This document shows positions 62,076 through 64,000 of a stretch of DNA of 64,000 nucleotides, piece after piece. A program made the position numbers and the translations under genes. Origin of the DNA: Branchiostoma belcheri. Taxonomy: Eukaryota > Chordata > Leptocardii > Amphioxiformes > Branchiostomatidae. Each line of letters opens with the position of its first letter. Positions within the stretch are counted from its first letter, which is position 1. Where the stretch lies: contig NW_017802713.1 of the NCBI RefSeq assembly GCF_001625305.1, positions 2,262,842 through 2,326,841 of the forward strand. Reading direction: 5' to 3'. The notes below the pieces were generated by a model. The model saw only the letters and a list, made by a program, of their open reading frames with translations, searched no databases and was not told the DNA's origin.

Positions 62076-62415
62076 TTGGGTGGCGTAGTGGTAAGAGCGT
62101 TTGACTATGAAACGGGGAGACCCAGGTTCGATCCCGAGTTGTACCCGCGACATGCCTGGATGTTGTGCCCTTGGGAAAGAAACTAATTCCTCACTCCACC
62201 CAGGTGTAAATGGGTACCTAACTTTGGTTAGGGAAAGTCGTATTGAGGTCACCCAATGGACAGACCCTTGCTACACAGACCCTTGCGACAGTGCCACAAA
62301 AATGTGTGGAGCAAATACAGTTATATGTATCGTGTGTATTATGTGATTGTAAACTCATCAATTGAGCACTATAAAAAGCTGCCATTGCACGGGTAATGTT
62401 TGACCAATAAACCAT
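62076..62415 (+). mobile_element. tRNA-derived SINE, family A, copy 2, abutting the MORN exon
   Basis: A-box TGGCGTAGTGG (62081-62091) and B-box GGTTCGATCC (62125-62134), then the same body as the 5.9-kb copy (CTCCACCCAGGTGTAAATGG). The tail GACCAATAAACCAT ends 9 bases before the acceptor of the 62425 exon, so the branch-point and pyrimidine region of that splice site lie in or beside SINE sequence. Confidence 0.82.
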
Positions 62416-62424
62416 TTATTACAG

Positions 62425-62560
62425 ATATGTTGGAGAGTTTATGGACAACGCGCGGTCAGGACACGGTCTCCAGGAATGGGCAGACGGGTCTCAGTACAAG
62501 GGAACCTTCGACAGAGACTTAAGACACGGGACAGGGGAGCACACCTGGGCTGATGGGCAG
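62425..62560 (+). CDS. MORN-repeat protein, second exon (partial gene)
   Basis: Joins the 60239 exon in frame (AG|A gives Arg) and continues the MORN array: YVGEFMDNARSGHGLQEWAD, GSQYKGTFDRDLRHGTG, then EHTWADGQ before a GTGAGG donor in phase 0. Three to four repeats are visible with the YxGxF/GxG pattern. The acceptor (TTATTACAG) abuts the 3' end of a SINE. No later exon is recognisable before 64000, so the protein is truncated by the window edge. Confidence 0.85.
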
Positions 62561-63533
62561 GTGAGGTCTTAAACATTCATATCAAGGTGCTTTTGTAGTC
62601 TTTGTTGTTGGCATCCTTCAGTTATGTCTCAAGAGACAATTGAGAATTTGCATCATGGATCAGTTCATGTATTCTTTGTAGTCGACTAAATTTACCGTTA
62701 TTAAAGCTTTGCAAGGATCCCCCATGCAGTCACCCTCTTGTGTCATATAAGATCTAGATTTCTTTTATTAGATCATCAGATTTTTAGGTCCTTTTCAATG
62801 TAGTATGATTTGTACCTTTAGCCATATTAATTTTTCTAAGATTCTTTACCTAGAATGTATTAATGAAATACATGTGTGGAGTCATACCACCTACAAGTAT
62901 TTCTATGGAATATCGATATCTGAGCATCTACAAAATTGTATCTGGTGTATAGAATCACAACAACATGGGGTACTCGGTATTCCATATCACACGATGTACC
63001 AGCCCGAGTCGGATCTACCTGTATTCAAATTTTCGAAAGCAGCGCACACAATTAGGGCGAAACAAGGTTGAATCGTTCTATGGAAGCCCAGGCCGTACCG
63101 TGAAGTACGGCCTGGTCCAGAACACCTTTATCGAAGGTTATCACTGGCCATATATGATAAAACAATAAATATCATAATGTTTAATCTATAAGTACATCAG
63201 GTACTGCAATACCCTAATCTATACATTGCTTCATAGTCCATATAGGGTGGAGCTACAATGAACAATACAGTACTGATAAGCCTGACCTTTGCAAGAACCT
63301 AGAACTTGGTACCAAAGTACATGTACATAAGAACAAGGCATTTCAAACACTTTACTGTAGTCTAGAAACTAATTATAGGTTGCTAGGATGAGGCCAGCTA
63401 GGGCCCGTAAATAAAAGAACCGAAGAACTCTAACTCAATTACTTCATTATCGGTAACCAAGGTACTGCTTGATTGTGTTATGGGACAATTTCGTGTACTT
63501 GTACATGTACAAATGTACATTTAGGCCACACTG
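62561..63533. other. MORN gene intron (presumed), no further exon found
   Basis: After the GTGAGG donor there is AT-rich sequence, with an inverted pair CAGGCCGTAC / GTACGGCCTG at 63090-63116 and no MORN-like codons. Confidence 0.5.
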
Positions 63534-63860
63534 AGTAAATTTTGTGGATGACATCCACGCGCGCATTCATTTTCGCCTGTTCTCAAAAAAAAATATTACG
63601 TCCACAGAGGCTCTGGCCTGGCTCTAGGCCTGGGTAGTCTATGGCAGTTAGCAATACGGAGCCAGGCACCCAGGCTACCGAAGCTCCACGACTCAAGAAC
63701 TCAACTACATACGTACAGTGCCGATTCATAAATTATGTAAAAAGGCAGCATGTGCCGGCTTGTCGTATATGTCGCTAAGTACTGTCGTAAATTCACAATA
63801 CCAGCTTTGTATTCCTGTGGTTTAGTAGCATTTTTTTGGCTGGAATTTTGCCTCTCACAC
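63534..63860. mobile_element. Family Q MITE near the right edge, second end not seen
   Basis: TTA (63531-63533) then GGCCACACTGAGTAAATTTT and GTGGATGACATCC. The interior matches the inverse of 31100-31337. The right TIR is not found before 64000; the end given is approximate. Confidence 0.6.
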
Positions 63861-63913
63861 CAAATAAATCCACTAAAATTAGATAATAAATTTACAGTAT
63901 ATTATAAAGTTAA

Positions 63914-63932
63914 TTTTATATATATATATATA
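63914..63932 (+). repeat. (TA)n microsatellite
   Basis: Pure TA run of about 18 bases in AT-rich sequence. Confidence 0.85.
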
Positions 63933-64000
63933 CATTTATGTAGTACCGAAGTTAAAGAAAAAAAGAACAAACAACAATCTAAAAGCACAATAAGACTTTA

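Overview
This is a nuclear genome window from an animal, most likely a lancelet (Branchiostoma). The inference rests on a complete metazoan-type gamma-tubulin complex gene split into 22 GT-AG exons, on AT-rich introns, and on a dense mixture of short non-autonomous transposons, tRNA-like repeats and non-LTR retrotransposon tails. The species call is from general pattern recognition, not from a search.

Layout. Positions 1-40000 hold no gene I can defend. This part is a mosaic of tandem arrays (2050-3005, 3820-4735, 7265-7900, 10800-11368, 14210-14990, 15085-16860, 20085-20515, 21215-22085, 23395-23755, 31600-32740) and dispersed elements. The dispersed elements are GGCCACACC-ended MITEs with TTA/TAA target duplications (PIF/Harbinger-like), CAGGG-ended MITEs (hAT-like), MITEs with 9-bp duplications (Mutator-like), tRNA-derived SINEs, a Ty3/gypsy-like LTR remnant with a tRNA-like LTR, non-LTR retrotransposon 3' ends, and Helentron/Helitron2-like elements. 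A 20-base assembly gap lies at 30476-30495.

40107-57430 is the TUBGCP3 gene on the plus strand: a YY1-like TATA-less promoter motif, 22 coding exons (40193-56116) encoding 915 residues, and a candidate poly(A) signal at 57422. All exon phases are compatible, and the deduced protein matches the vertebrate GCP3 family along its whole length. Its introns and 3' UTR are full of the same mobile elements as the flanks. Two splice donors sit inside tandem repeats (exon 6 and exon 20).

59590-62560 and beyond is the 5' part of a second plus-strand gene encoding a MORN-repeat protein. Two exons are visible and the rest lies past the right edge. A tRNA-derived SINE abuts the splice acceptor of its second exon.

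The two genes have no evident shared pathway. GCP3 nucleates microtubules within the gamma-tubulin complex. MORN proteins are often membrane-linked or ciliary, but this one is not identified further. The strongest unusual signals are (i) eight Helentron-like elements in two families, with CTAG ends, a 3' hairpin, an asymmetric inverted repeat and T-T insertion, two of them inserted in host repeats whose unoccupied versions are in the same window; (ii) an LTR family with an embedded tRNA-like A/B-box module; and (iii) a triplicated GCP3 splice donor.
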